Origin: Erwinia persicina | Lineage (GTDB): Bacteria > Pseudomonadota > Gammaproteobacteria > Enterobacterales > Enterobacteriaceae | Length of the DNA stretch: 64,000 nucleotides | Direction of reading: 5' to 3' | Assembly: GCF_014838825.1 (NCBI RefSeq) | Contig: NZ_JACYMO010000005.1 | Location: forward strand, 124,001 to 188,000 | Shown here: positions 9,168 through 17,607 of the stretch, piece by piece | Layout of the letters: each line of letters opens with the position of its first letter | Position numbering within the stretch: position 1 is the first letter of the stretch | Position numbers and translations under genes: made by a program | Notes under the pieces: generated by a model | The model's input: only the letters and a program-made list of their open reading frames with translations | Told to the model about the DNA's origin: nothing | Databases searched by the model: none

Positions 9168-10758
9168 TGCCCTGATATTCAGTGCCGCCGCACACGCTGA
9201 TGTAACCCTTCCTTTTATCACTTTCCACAACGATAACTCGTTGGGAGGCGCTAATACAGGCGCTGTATTCAGCATCAACAGCGGTGGTTCTGAACTGGCA
9301 ATCGGCTCGTATGAGTACCCCTCTCTGAGTGATAACGGTAACCGAACTGTGGCGACCTATGTCCCTGTCACACCCTCTCAGTCCGGGCTGGGAAGTTCGA
9401 CGGATGACGTCACCTGGAAGTATAAATTCTCAGGTTTTAATAATACTGCATTTAGAGGGATGTTCTGTCCCACTTGCAGTACGGGGTATAAAGATCCCAT
9501 CAGTGTCAGCAATAGTGAAATGACACTTCCTTATAATCCCACCTCGGGGTCCTTTGGGTTCGTTGGTTTAACGATGAGTGCCTCTTTAGTCGATTATTTG
9601 CTGGCAATGGGGGCAGGGCAATCAGAGACGGTGACGACGTCAGCCTACACAAAAGGGGGGACGGTACTGGCTTCGACGCAGAATAACGTTCTGCAAAAGT
9701 TGGGTAATTATAATCTGGACAACTCAGCACATCTTGAATTTTCTGTTGACCCCATTACCGGTGAAATAAATATTAAAAGTGGCATCACGGGCCAGAGATG
9801 TACCCCCTATCAGCACATTGCGCTGAGAGGATTGCTCTGCGATGTGATGAAGTACAGCTATCAGGGAAGCTCGGTGGCTGCCTACAGTGGCTCTCTGTCG
9901 CTTTCCGTTTCTAAATTGAATCCTTTATTAGACGGGTTTCAGGGAAAAGGCCTGACGGTATCGTTAACCTTTGATGAAAGGACATGGTACGACTTATCTA
10001 ACGGATCGCTCGGCACTCCGGCGACGTTTGCCGACACCTTCCTTCAGCAGCCCTCGAAAGAGGGGGGGCAGGCCAGTCTGAAGATGTTTTTCCCCACAGA
10101 CTTCATTAAAGCTGTCGCGCTTAAGGGCGAAGCCAGTAACTTAACCGATATTGTCACCCTGTGCCTGAATAAACCTCTGGCATCGATTGGTGCCGATTTT
10201 TGTTTTCGTCCGGGTAAGGGCATCTCTGTTATCCCAGTGGAACCGAGTATCGAGATCAAGCCTGATAATCCAGACTACGCACTGGATCCAACAGGGTATG
10301 GTGGGACAGGGAAAGGCAAGATTGGCAGCAGTGAGCCTATTACCATTCCTTACTCCATTTATACGACCTCTAAAGACCCTGCCATTGCTGTCACGGGACG
10401 TATTACGGGCCCGGGTAAACCGTTAAATGGTCAGGATTACTGCCTTTTTAGTGGTGTAGGTGGTGTCTCCGGACTTGAAGTTCCCGTACCTGGCGATGTC
10501 CTGATTGGATTATCCCGCACCCGCTACAACCACAACTGTACTGGCACGAGCTTCGATATCCCTGCGCCCTCAACAAGCCCGGGAGAATGGATGAGGCTGA
10601 TGAGCCCAATTTCTGCCGATCTTTCCGTCTGGAAAACACCGCTGATATTGCAGTTCCCTATGAACAATCCTGTGTCTGCTAAAACCTATGCCGGTGGATA
10701 CTGGGATGGGGTGGTGAGTGCGCAGGGGTCGATTGAAGTATCCGCGTCATGGAACTGA
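9148..10758 (+). CDS. ecpD: Ecp tip adhesin/minor subunit EcpD
   Basis: Pilus tip subunit of the common pilus, 536 residues. I start it at the ATG at 9148, preceded by AAGGAG, because this gives a short signal peptide (MKRLALSALIFSAAAHA). The N-terminal half contains a CPTC pair and the C-terminal third ends in a pilin-like donor strand (VVSAQGSIEVSASWN) similar to EcpA's last strand, as expected for a subunit docked on the pilin. It overlaps ecpC by 20 bp and ecpE by 10 bp. Confidence 0.87.
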   Translation: MKRLALSALIFSAAAHADVTLPFITFHNDNSLGGANTGAVFSINSGGSELAIGSYEYPSLSDNGNRTVATYVPVTPSQSGLGSSTDDVTWKYKFSGFNNTAFRGMFCPTCSTGYKDPISVSNSEMTLPYNPTSGSFGFVGLTMSASLVDYLLAMGAGQSETVTTSAYTKGGTVLASTQNNVLQKLGNYNLDNSAHLEFSVDPITGEINIKSGITGQRCTPYQHIALRGLLCDVMKYSYQGSSVAAYSGSLSLSVSKLNPLLDGFQGKGLTVSLTFDERTWYDLSNGSLGTPATFADTFLQQPSKEGGQASLKMFFPTDFIKAVALKGEASNLTDIVTLCLNKPLASIGADFCFRPGKGISVIPVEPSIEIKPDNPDYALDPTGYGGTGKGKIGSSEPITIPYSIYTTSKDPAIAVTGRITGPGKPLNGQDYCLFSGVGGVSGLEVPVPGDVLIGLSRTRYNHNCTGTSFDIPAPSTSPGEWMRLMSPISADLSVWKTPLILQFPMNNPVSAKTYAGGYWDGVVSAQGSIEVSASWN

Positions 10759-11411
10759 GGGGCCTGTGCAAAATTCTGATTGTCGGTTTGTTACTCACTT
10801 CACATACCGCTTCAGCTTTATTCCTTAAAAATCTGAACATGGAATTAGAACCCAAAAAAGGGGTTCATTATGAGGAGATCATCAATCAGACTCCCGGGAA
10901 GAAAGTTTATACTATCAGTATGGTTCAAGTTAGCCTCCCTAAAGAGAACAGTAAAGAAACGGTGATAAGTGATGGTGATTTACTGTATTCACCACAGAAA
11001 TTAGTTCTTAATTCACAAGATAAAAGCGGCTTTAAGTTTTATTATAAAGGGTCTTTAGATGCTAAAGAGCGATATTTCAGGGTTAAGATAATTGAAACTC
11101 CGGTGGGAGTTGATACACTGCCTACCAATCGCAATGCATTACTTTATGATTATCGGGTTGCGGTGGAGGCTATTATGGTTGTCCGGCCAGCAAACGAGAA
11201 TTTTAATTACCAGATGAATAGTGGTGAGTTGATTAATTCAGGGAATACTTTTTTTAAATATATGTCATCTAAAAATTGCGAAAAAAAGTATTCACATTCT
11301 AAATTCATTGCACCGGGTGAACACCTCTCCCTGAGTGATGAAATGACAGTCGAAAATCGCGTTATCTTATATAAAAATAAAATCATCACCCTGTCTCGTT
11401 GCCATCTTTAA
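10749..11411 (+). CDS. ecpE: Ecp second chaperone EcpE
   Basis: Second periplasmic chaperone of the ECP system, 220 residues, overlapping the ecpD end by 10 bp. A signal-like segment (KILIVGLLLTSHTASA) precedes a PapD-type fold (GKKVYTISMVQVSLP, SPQKLVLNSQDKSGFKFYYKG, ERYFRVKI) resembling EcpB. Together with EcpB it is thought to stabilise subunits before the usher. It is the last ecp gene; the first exporter peptide begins 92 bp later. Confidence 0.85.
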   Translation: MELRGLCKILIVGLLLTSHTASALFLKNLNMELEPKKGVHYEEIINQTPGKKVYTISMVQVSLPKENSKETVISDGDLLYSPQKLVLNSQDKSGFKFYYKGSLDAKERYFRVKIIETPVGVDTLPTNRNALLYDYRVAVEAIMVVRPANENFNYQMNSGELINSGNTFFKYMSSKNCEKKYSHSKFIAPGEHLSLSDEMTVENRVILYKNKIITLSRCHL

Positions 11412-11502
11412 CGTGAATTCCCCCTGGGGATATCCCTGAGGGCATCGTGTCTTCATTGATCGTAAGGTGAAGATATAACAAAAGTAAAATAAGGAAGTTA
11501 AT

Positions 11503-11697
11503 ATGAAATCAATCAGTCTAACTGCAGCAAGTGAAATCGTCGGTGGGGCCCTCAACCCGATTGAAGCAATGACAAAAGGCGCGACAGCGGGTTATAACGC
11601 GGGGGCCAGTATCATGGGGCTGCTGGGCGGCTTAGTCGGAGTGGTCACCGGTGGTGTGCTCGGTTTCGTCGGCGGCTTTGTCGGTACTGTTAAATAA
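11503..11697 (+). CDS. double-glycine-leader glycine-zipper peptide 1 (putative microcin)
   Basis: A 64-residue precursor, starting after AAGGAAGTTA. Residues 1-15 (MKSISLTAASEIVGG) fit a double-glycine leader cut by a C39 peptidase, leaving a 49-residue mature peptide without cysteine. That peptide has a polar front (ALNPIEAMTKGATAGYNAG) and a hydrophobic tail with glycines four residues apart through five successive positions (GxxxG ladder in GLLGGLVGVVTGGVLGFVGG). This is the make-up of a membrane-inserting bacteriocin and resembles the glycine-rich region of microcin V, but it lacks that peptide's C-terminal domain. The C39 exporter gene lies 333 bp downstream. Confidence 0.8.
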   Translation: MKSISLTAASEIVGGALNPIEAMTKGATAGYNAGASIMGLLGGLVGVVTGGVLGFVGGFVGTVK

Positions 11698-11774
11698 CGT
11701 CAATCATCGTTTCCCTATTTAACCGTTGCATTCATTATCTTGCTCACGGTGTATAGAATTTATCAGGAGTTAAA

Positions 11775-11960
11775 ATGAACACTGTTGAAATGAAAGTTGC
11801 AGATGAGATCGTTGGTGGTTGGGATCCTGCTGGACAGGCCATTGCTGGAGCGCAAACCGGTAAAGCTATGGGCGACAGCCTGCTGGGCCCACTGGGTGGC
11901 GTAATCGGCGGGGCGTTAGGATTAATTGGCGGATTTATTACCGGCGTGCTGTCTGCTTAA
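11775..11960 (+). CDS. double-glycine-leader glycine-zipper peptide 2 (putative microcin)
   Basis: A 61-residue precursor preceded by a good AGGAG. The leader MNTVEMKVADEIVGG ends exactly like that of peptide 1 (EIVGG). The mature part is 46 residues, cysteine-free, with a polar front (WDPAGQAIAGAQTGKAMGDS) and a GxxxG ladder (GGVIGGALGLIGGFITG). Paired non-identical GxxxG peptides recall two-peptide class IIb bacteriocins of Gram-positive bacteria. Whether the two act together is inference. A strong terminator follows 20 bases after the stop. Confidence 0.8.
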   Translation: MNTVEMKVADEIVGGWDPAGQAIAGAQTGKAMGDSLLGPLGGVIGGALGLIGGFITGVLSA

Positions 11961-11980
11961 AGTTATTATTGAAATGAATA

Positions 11981-12007
11981 AATGGCCCCGGATGAGGGCC
12001 ATTTTTT
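11981..12007 (+). terminator. rho-independent terminator after peptide 2
   Basis: An 8-bp stem (AATGGCCC / GGGCCATT) with a 7-base loop is followed by TTTTTT. It lies between the peptide genes and the exporter operon, so exporter expression must come from readthrough or another promoter. Confidence 0.85.
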
Positions 12008-12029
12008 CTTAACCAATTACTGGGGTGAC

Positions 12030-14138
12030 ATGTCATCTTTATTTCGTTTTCACACCACTGAGAAAACGCCGATTATTCGGCAGCATGAATATACTGAATG
12101 CGGTCTTGCCTGTCTGGCAATGGTTTTAGGATATTATGGCTATAATACATCCATAAGCCAGCTCCGGCGTGAGTATGAAGTATCGGAAGATTCAGGGACC
12201 TCACTGTCTTCATTATTAAAGTGGTCGAGGGAAAAGGGGTTAGAAGGACGATTGCTTCAGGGAAAAGTCACTGAGCTGAAGCAGGTTAATCTTCCCGCTA
12301 TCGCTTTCTGGCGTGGTAATCATTTTGTCGTGGTGGTAGGCGTAAACGATCGCGGCATTACAATCCACGATCCTGCAAGCGGGCTCCGCCGCTATAAGTA
12401 TAAAGAAGCCGAAGTCCTGTTCTCCGGTTATGTTCTTGAACTGCGGCCGGCAGCCAGCTTCACCCAGCAGTCAGCAGACGCTTCTTTTTCTCTTAATCAG
12501 TTAGCCAGTAACATCACTCATCGGGTGAAGCGTCAGATCACACTGTTTATTTTTTCCTTGTTTGCATTATTGATTATGCTGATATCTCCATCCTATTTTC
12601 AGTTAGTGCTGGATGAAGCGATATCACGCAGCGATTATGACCTGGTTATTCTTCTGACTTGTATTTTTGCCATTGTCTATATATTTGATGTAGTAAACCG
12701 TTTTTTAAAGCAGATATTAGAAATTTGCTTGCGTAACTTTGCCTATGATGAGCTGAGTCAGTCAATTCGTGGTTATTTACTGCGCGCGCATACCAGCTGG
12801 TTTCGTACGCGCCCGGTAGGTGTCATTCTCGCCATTGAGAAATCACTGCATAGTTGCGCAGAATTTATTAGCAACGGCTATGTGGCAATGGCCTATTCTT
12901 TCCTGATAAGCATCTTCAGTCTGATTTTTATGATGTTTTACAGCGTTAAAATTGCGCTGGTCACATTACTTTCCATGACTGTTTTCCTGGTTATCCGTTT
13001 TGTGCTGATTAGGCCTTATCAGCGTGCGGTGGACAATGCCATCACCAAAACGGCTGAATACGAGTCTTTGCTGGTTGAAACCCAGAAAGGGATTGTCACG
13101 TTAAAAGCTAACAATATGCTTAGTAATATGAATAGCGTCATTGACCGGGCCATGCGCAACCACATCAACGGGCTGATGCATCAGGAACGTCTGTTAGCCC
13201 GCTTTGATACGGCCTCGGTGTTTGTCATTAATGCAGAGCAGCTGATTGTGGTCTGTATGGGGGCCTGGGCGATTTTACAGGGTCAGATGTCTATCGGGAT
13301 GCTTGTGGCCTACCTGAGTTATAAGCGATATTTTTCTGATGCGATGGTGCAACTCGCCCATAAATATCTTGAAAAAAATGCCCTTAAAGGTCCTCTGGAA
13401 CGCATCGCAGATCTCGTGAGCTACCAGGCTGATGAGGATGATTTTGGCGACCGGAAAATTGAAGTGCCACGCGTTCTGACGCTGGATAACGTGTCTTTTT
13501 CCTGGCCCGGCAAAGCCGCGATTTTGAAAAACATCAGCCTGACATTGAGCACCTCGCAGGAAACGGTCATTGTTGGCCAAAGTGGGTCAGGTAAAACGAC
13601 GCTGCTGCGCCTGTTGTCCGGAATTTTGCAGCCTGGCAGCGGAGAAATCAGACTTAACCAGTACCCCCTCACGTCCTATCATTTGGCGGAACTGCGCCAG
13701 CATATCCGTATTATCCACGCGGATGACCAGCTTTTTACCGGTAGCTTAATTGAGAACATTTCAGGTTTCTCTCTTGAAGTCGACCTGAAAGAGGTGATTG
13801 CTGCATGCAAACTGGCGCAGATTCACCGTGTGATCGCCGCACTTCCACACGGGTATGAAACGAACTTTATTCCGGGTAATCCGCTATTTTCCGCCGGCGA
13901 AGTTCAACGTCTGGTGCTGGCACGCGCACTGTATGCCCGCCCTGACTGGCTATTGTGCGATGAGGTGACGGCTAATCTGGATAAACAGACTGCCAGCAAG
14001 GTACTGACCAACCTGAGATCGCTGGGTATCGGTTTGGTTTTTGTCACCCATTCTCCGGAAGTTGTTTATCAGGGCGGGCAGCTGGTTGAGTTAGAAAACG
14101 GCATCATTCTGGCTAACCCTGAAGTGCAGACATCATGA
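12030..14138 (+). CDS. C39 peptidase-containing ABC exporter (CvaB-like)
   Basis: Inner-membrane bacteriocin-processing exporter of 702 residues, started at the ATG at 12030 after GGGGTGA. The N-terminal C39 peptidase has Cys24 (TECGLACLAM), His98 (GNHFVVVVG) and Asp114 (HDPASG). It would cut double-glycine leaders such as those of the two peptides upstream. A six-helix transmembrane domain follows (about residues 150-430), then the ATPase with Walker A (GQSGSGKTTLL) and Walker B (WLLCDEVTANLD). The usual LSGGQ signature reads FSAGE, which is unusual. It overlaps the next gene by 4 bp (ATGA). Confidence 0.92.
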   Translation: MSSLFRFHTTEKTPIIRQHEYTECGLACLAMVLGYYGYNTSISQLRREYEVSEDSGTSLSSLLKWSREKGLEGRLLQGKVTELKQVNLPAIAFWRGNHFVVVVGVNDRGITIHDPASGLRRYKYKEAEVLFSGYVLELRPAASFTQQSADASFSLNQLASNITHRVKRQITLFIFSLFALLIMLISPSYFQLVLDEAISRSDYDLVILLTCIFAIVYIFDVVNRFLKQILEICLRNFAYDELSQSIRGYLLRAHTSWFRTRPVGVILAIEKSLHSCAEFISNGYVAMAYSFLISIFSLIFMMFYSVKIALVTLLSMTVFLVIRFVLIRPYQRAVDNAITKTAEYESLLVETQKGIVTLKANNMLSNMNSVIDRAMRNHINGLMHQERLLARFDTASVFVINAEQLIVVCMGAWAILQGQMSIGMLVAYLSYKRYFSDAMVQLAHKYLEKNALKGPLERIADLVSYQADEDDFGDRKIEVPRVLTLDNVSFSWPGKAAILKNISLTLSTSQETVIVGQSGSGKTTLLRLLSGILQPGSGEIRLNQYPLTSYHLAELRQHIRIIHADDQLFTGSLIENISGFSLEVDLKEVIAACKLAQIHRVIAALPHGYETNFIPGNPLFSAGEVQRLVLARALYARPDWLLCDEVTANLDKQTASKVLTNLRSLGIGLVFVTHSPEVVYQGGQLVELENGIILANPEVQTS

Positions 14139-14869
14139 TCCCGGGTTTTATGTGCCACTGGATGGCCAAAAGAGCGTGTAAGCATCACATTGCAGAACGC
14201 TTCGAGCAGAACTATTTGCAGTTTATGCGCCAGCCTGAGGGGACCTTTGATGAAGAGATTTTTATACAGAATCTTCAGCAGCGTCTTCGGCTGATGGTAA
14301 CCCTGCGGAGTTTGTCACCACAACGCTGGTCACGGGTGATGAGTCCGGGGGGGCGTGATGAGATTTATAAATGGGCCACAGAGTACCTCTACCAACAGCG
14401 TACCCTGGTGCCGCTGTTAAGATGGAATGGCCTGCCGTTGGTACTGGCCTCGCTTATACAATCAGCGCCAGAGGAGATGGATTTTCTATTTATTTCTCAG
14501 GATCCCCTCTATCAACGGTTAGCAACGCTTCGTCGCTGCCGGGATAACAGTCTACTGTCTCACCGCCCGCTGGCCGTATTTGTTTTTATTGATGAGCGTT
14601 TGCCTGAGTCTCCTGTAATACCTTTTCTGCTTAATGGCAATCGCCTGCGGGTCACGGCAGTGTTCCCTCATACCCTCACTCGCCTGCATATGGAGATTCA
14701 AACGTTAATTCCTGTCGGAATGCCTGACTCCCCCTCTTTCCGGGTCATCGGGCAGCGCTATGCACCGGATGCATGGGAAGACGCTGTCGCAGCTAATTTC
14801 CAGCAGTTATGCCGCTTCCCTACGTACTGGGGGCAGTGGGACGATATTTCTGTTCTTTTATACGGGTAA
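14135..14869 (+). CDS. unrecognised protein of the microcin exporter operon
   Basis: A 244-residue protein that I do not recognise. It starts in an ATGA overlap with the exporter stop and ends 4 bases before the adaptor start, so it is tightly co-translated with both. It has no signal peptide and no clear membrane segment. The N-terminal third is basic and helical (ACKHHIAERFEQNYLQFMRQ, NLQQRLRLMVTLRSLSPQRW); the C-terminal half looks alpha/beta (RPLAVFVFIDERLPES, RLRVTAVFPHTLTRLHMEI). It could be an exporter accessory, a peptide-modifying or self-protection factor; context alone supports only a role in the same system. Confidence 0.7.
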   Translation: MIPGFMCHWMAKRACKHHIAERFEQNYLQFMRQPEGTFDEEIFIQNLQQRLRLMVTLRSLSPQRWSRVMSPGGRDEIYKWATEYLYQQRTLVPLLRWNGLPLVLASLIQSAPEEMDFLFISQDPLYQRLATLRRCRDNSLLSHRPLAVFVFIDERLPESPVIPFLLNGNRLRVTAVFPHTLTRLHMEIQTLIPVGMPDSPSFRVIGQRYAPDAWEDAVAANFQQLCRFPTYWGQWDDISVLLYG

Positions 14870-14873
14870 GCCC

Positions 14874-16130
14874 ATGTTGTTTATCAAGCGACGTACCAAC
14901 CCTGCAGCTAAAGTGGTGAAACGGCAGTATGCACGGGTTTATAATATTCATCTCCCGGGTTTAAAAATGGCCCTGATGATGTTTGCTTTATTTTTTTTGT
15001 GTCTGATTATCTATTGTTGTGTCGTTGAATACTCTGAAACTACGCTGGCCCAGGGGGTGGTGATCAATGCCAAAGGGGATGTGCAGGTACGCGCGAAGGC
15101 CTCCGGAACCATTATGAATATCCCGATTAAAGAAGGGCAATATGTGAAAGCCAATCAGATACTCTTCAGTCTCTCACGGGATTACGGGGGGAAAGAAGGG
15201 TCTGTGATTGAATATGAAGCTGCGCATTACCTCTCGGAGATAAAACGGAATAATGACAGGATGCGTAATATGACCAGCTCAGTCGACAACCTTAAGCGAA
15301 ACCTGACCCGGCAGCTGGCGATTATTGACGATCAGATTAGCGCATCATCTATTAAAATAAATAAGGCGAAAGAGTTGGTCGCGAATACGCAGGAAACCCT
15401 GAAATCTTACACGTTAATTGAGAAAAAGGGCTATGTCTCTAAAAATGATTTGAATATGCGCAGGAACGACGTTCTGAATGCCCAGCTTAATCTCAAACTT
15501 GAAGAGTCAAATCTTTTACAGCTGCAAAGTAATAAAAGTTCAATTCGTGATAATACACAGTATCAGATAGATGATCTTAAAACGCAGTCACTCTACCTTG
15601 ATAATCGTAACAGTGAGATTGAACGTACCCTTGCGACTCAGGGAAGTAAATCACTGACTATGCTGGCCCCGACTGATGGATATGTGGTTGCGATCAACTT
15701 CCCACCAGGTAAGGCCGTCACACAGGATACGGAAGTAGTGGTGGTGATCCGCCATGATACCAGCAGCCCGCTGGAAGGATATATTTATATCCCTTCTGAT
15801 GGTGCGGGACGGATCAACGCCGGTGATAAAGTAAAAATTCGTTTCGATGCCTGGCCTGTTGATAAGTACGGAACTGTCACTACGACACTGGAAGATTTCG
15901 TTCCGATCACCATTGATACGCGGTCATTGCTTGTTCCACTACCACAAGGTAAAACATATTATCTTGCACGGGTTCAATTACCTCCTTTTTTCACTGACTC
16001 GGGAAAACGGAAAAGAATGCTGCTGGGGGGAATGACGCTTAATGCGGATATCGTTCTTGATAAACGTCCTCTTGTTGTTTTGTTACTGGCTCCGCTGGAG
16101 CGTGCGCGCCAACGTTTTCTTTCTTTCTAG
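14874..16130 (+). CDS. HlyD/CvaA-type membrane fusion protein
   Basis: Periplasmic adaptor linking the C39 ABC exporter to an outer-membrane channel, probably TolC encoded elsewhere. It is 418 residues from the ATG at 14874, four bases after the previous stop; the longer in-frame start would overlap that gene by over 100 bp. One N-terminal membrane segment (MFALFFLCLIIYCCVV) is followed by a lipoyl half (VQVRAKASGTIMNIPIKEGQYVKANQILF), a long coiled coil (about residues 115-260) and the returning half (LAPTDGYVVAINFPPGKAV). Length and layout match CvaA of microcin V. Confidence 0.9.
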   Translation: MLFIKRRTNPAAKVVKRQYARVYNIHLPGLKMALMMFALFFLCLIIYCCVVEYSETTLAQGVVINAKGDVQVRAKASGTIMNIPIKEGQYVKANQILFSLSRDYGGKEGSVIEYEAAHYLSEIKRNNDRMRNMTSSVDNLKRNLTRQLAIIDDQISASSIKINKAKELVANTQETLKSYTLIEKKGYVSKNDLNMRRNDVLNAQLNLKLEESNLLQLQSNKSSIRDNTQYQIDDLKTQSLYLDNRNSEIERTLATQGSKSLTMLAPTDGYVVAINFPPGKAVTQDTEVVVVIRHDTSSPLEGYIYIPSDGAGRINAGDKVKIRFDAWPVDKYGTVTTTLEDFVPITIDTRSLLVPLPQGKTYYLARVQLPPFFTDSGKRKRMLLGGMTLNADIVLDKRPLVVLLLAPLERARQRFLSF

Positions 16131-16245
16131 TCATGCTCTTCGGTATATAAATTTTCCTGTGAGATGATTTTTAATGGATAGCAAGGAGAACAATTATCCA
16201 GATTAGGCTGGTTTATTCTGCCTTGCATCCGATTTTTTGCTATTT

Positions 16246-16719
16246 TCAGTTTCCCTTACAAAGGTAAGTGGTAATGGGATCGATGAAAAAAAGATACTGA
16301 CCATTATTCTGTTTTTTTATTTTTAGATAGATGTCTTTATTGGATTCCAGGAAAAAACGAGGAAAGAGTTTTTTAATATCGTTTTCATCAGTATTGTCTG
16401 TAGGGAATTTGATGTTTTTTATAGAGTGAAGAAAGTAACTTTCCCCATTATGATTAAAGATGAAAAATATTCTGCGCGAGATTTCCTGTTCACGACCATC
16501 ATTCATTTTAATATTTCCGTCTATACCGATATAACCTTCCTTTTTTTCAAATGTGTAACTTATCAGTAGATTTGACGTGGATGCTGAATTATGTTGCACA
16601 AGATTTATTAAACAGGTGAATGTTGTCGGACTGCGTGTTTCCTTCAGGAGTAAAAAAGAAGTTATCGAAGTTAATATGATAATAAAGGCGATGCTCATTA
16701 TTAATGATATTTTATACAT
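16246..16719 (-). CDS. FidL-like membrane protein
   Basis: A 157-residue protein with one N-terminal membrane anchor (ISLIMSIAFIIILTSITSFLLL) and a periplasmic domain containing CLINLVQHN, EGYIGIDGNIKMNDG and a final YLCKG. It matches the FidL pattern from Salmonella pathogenicity island 3, where FidL sits next to the ToxR-like regulator MarT. Here it begins 3 bases after the stop of a ToxR-like gene. It probably modulates that regulator through the periplasm. The region is distinctly AT-rich, consistent with horizontal acquisition. Confidence 0.75.
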   Translation of the reverse strand: MYKISLIMSIAFIIILTSITSFLLLKETRSPTTFTCLINLVQHNSASTSNLLISYTFEKKEGYIGIDGNIKMNDGREQEISRRIFFIFNHNGESYFLHSIKNIKFPTDNTDENDIKKLFPRFFLESNKDIYLKIKKQNNGQYLFFIDPITTYLCKGN

Positions 16720-16722
16720 GTT

Positions 16723-17607
16723 TTAATTACCCAAAATAAAGTAATCTGAAATGCACAGGCTGTGATCACCCTTTTTTCTTGAGCAGCGCAGCACTGAGAC
16801 TCTTGGCAACTGAGGAAGAGCATCAATATAAATCCACGGATAGTTATTACAGGCACTGTAAAAAGGTTCTGCATAACGTAGTGTTTTATTCTGAATTTTT
16901 CCAAAAACGATATCCGGTGAGACATAAACATTACACGCCGGTGGGCCTGAAACAGGAATGTACTCTTGCAGATACTCTATAGGTGTCAGTTTTTTAACTA
17001 CCATATAGGACATCATTGAAAGTATTCCCAATCCTGAGATAAGGATAAAAAGAGGTAAATATCGCTGATAAAAAATGCTGTAACCAGACTGCTCTGCAGG
17101 GTTGTTATTATTCAGGGATTTTGCAGATATGAACGATGGGCGACTATCAGATGACGGTGTTGTTGATTCGAGTTCATTTTTAATATCGATCTCATCCTCT
17201 GTAGAGATATGTGTTTCCGTGATGACTTCTACGTTATGTTGATTGATATCAATGAGTTGCTCTGTCGCCAGCTTAGTAATGTGACAATCATTTGACAGAG
17301 TAATCCCTATCCGTGGGATGGTGACGATGAGCTCTTCTTCAAAGCCTATTTTTTTTAACCCTTTTCTGAGGATAGAGATATTTTGATAGAAAGTGTTCGG
17401 TGAAACATGTACTCCATTTTTAACCCAAACTTCATCCATGAATTCTTGCTGACTAACAATAATTCCGACTTTTTTTATCAGTAGTAAGAAACAACGACTG
17501 GCGGGGGAGTTGAGAATCACCACATTTTCAGGCGAATCTAAACGACGTAAAATGCTTTTAGCAGGATGGAATTCTATCCAGTTATTTATGATGTAATGAT
17601 TGTGCAT
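16723..17607 (-). CDS. ToxR/MarT-like membrane-bound transcription regulator
   Basis: A 294-residue one-component regulator. Residues 1-110 form an OmpR/ToxR-type winged helix (ILNSPASRCFLLLIKKVGIIVSQQEFMDEVWVKNGVHVSPNTFYQNISILRKGLKK); a Ser/Thr/Asn-rich linker follows; one membrane helix (YLPLFILISGLGILSMMSYMVV) leads to a small periplasmic domain with four cysteines. Such proteins bind DNA from the inner membrane and often control fimbriae or virulence genes. It pairs with the FidL-like gene downstream. The nearest candidate targets are ecpA-E and the peptide/exporter genes; this is inference. A conserved-looking TAGCTAGC element lies in its upstream region. Confidence 0.82.
   Translation of the reverse strand: MHNHYIINNWIEFHPAKSILRRLDSPENVVILNSPASRCFLLLIKKVGIIVSQQEFMDEVWVKNGVHVSPNTFYQNISILRKGLKKIGFEEELIVTIPRIGITLSNDCHITKLATEQLIDINQHNVEVITETHISTEDEIDIKNELESTTPSSDSRPSFISAKSLNNNNPAEQSGYSIFYQRYLPLFILISGLGILSMMSYMVVKKLTPIEYLQEYIPVSGPPACNVYVSPDIVFGKIQNKTLRYAEPFYSACNNYPWIYIDALPQLPRVSVLRCSRKKGDHSLCISDYFILGN

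Noticed and set aside
11411..11502. A small immunity gene between ecpE and peptide 1
   Set aside because: Only 91 bp are available and no start/stop frame of useful length with a ribosome site exists.
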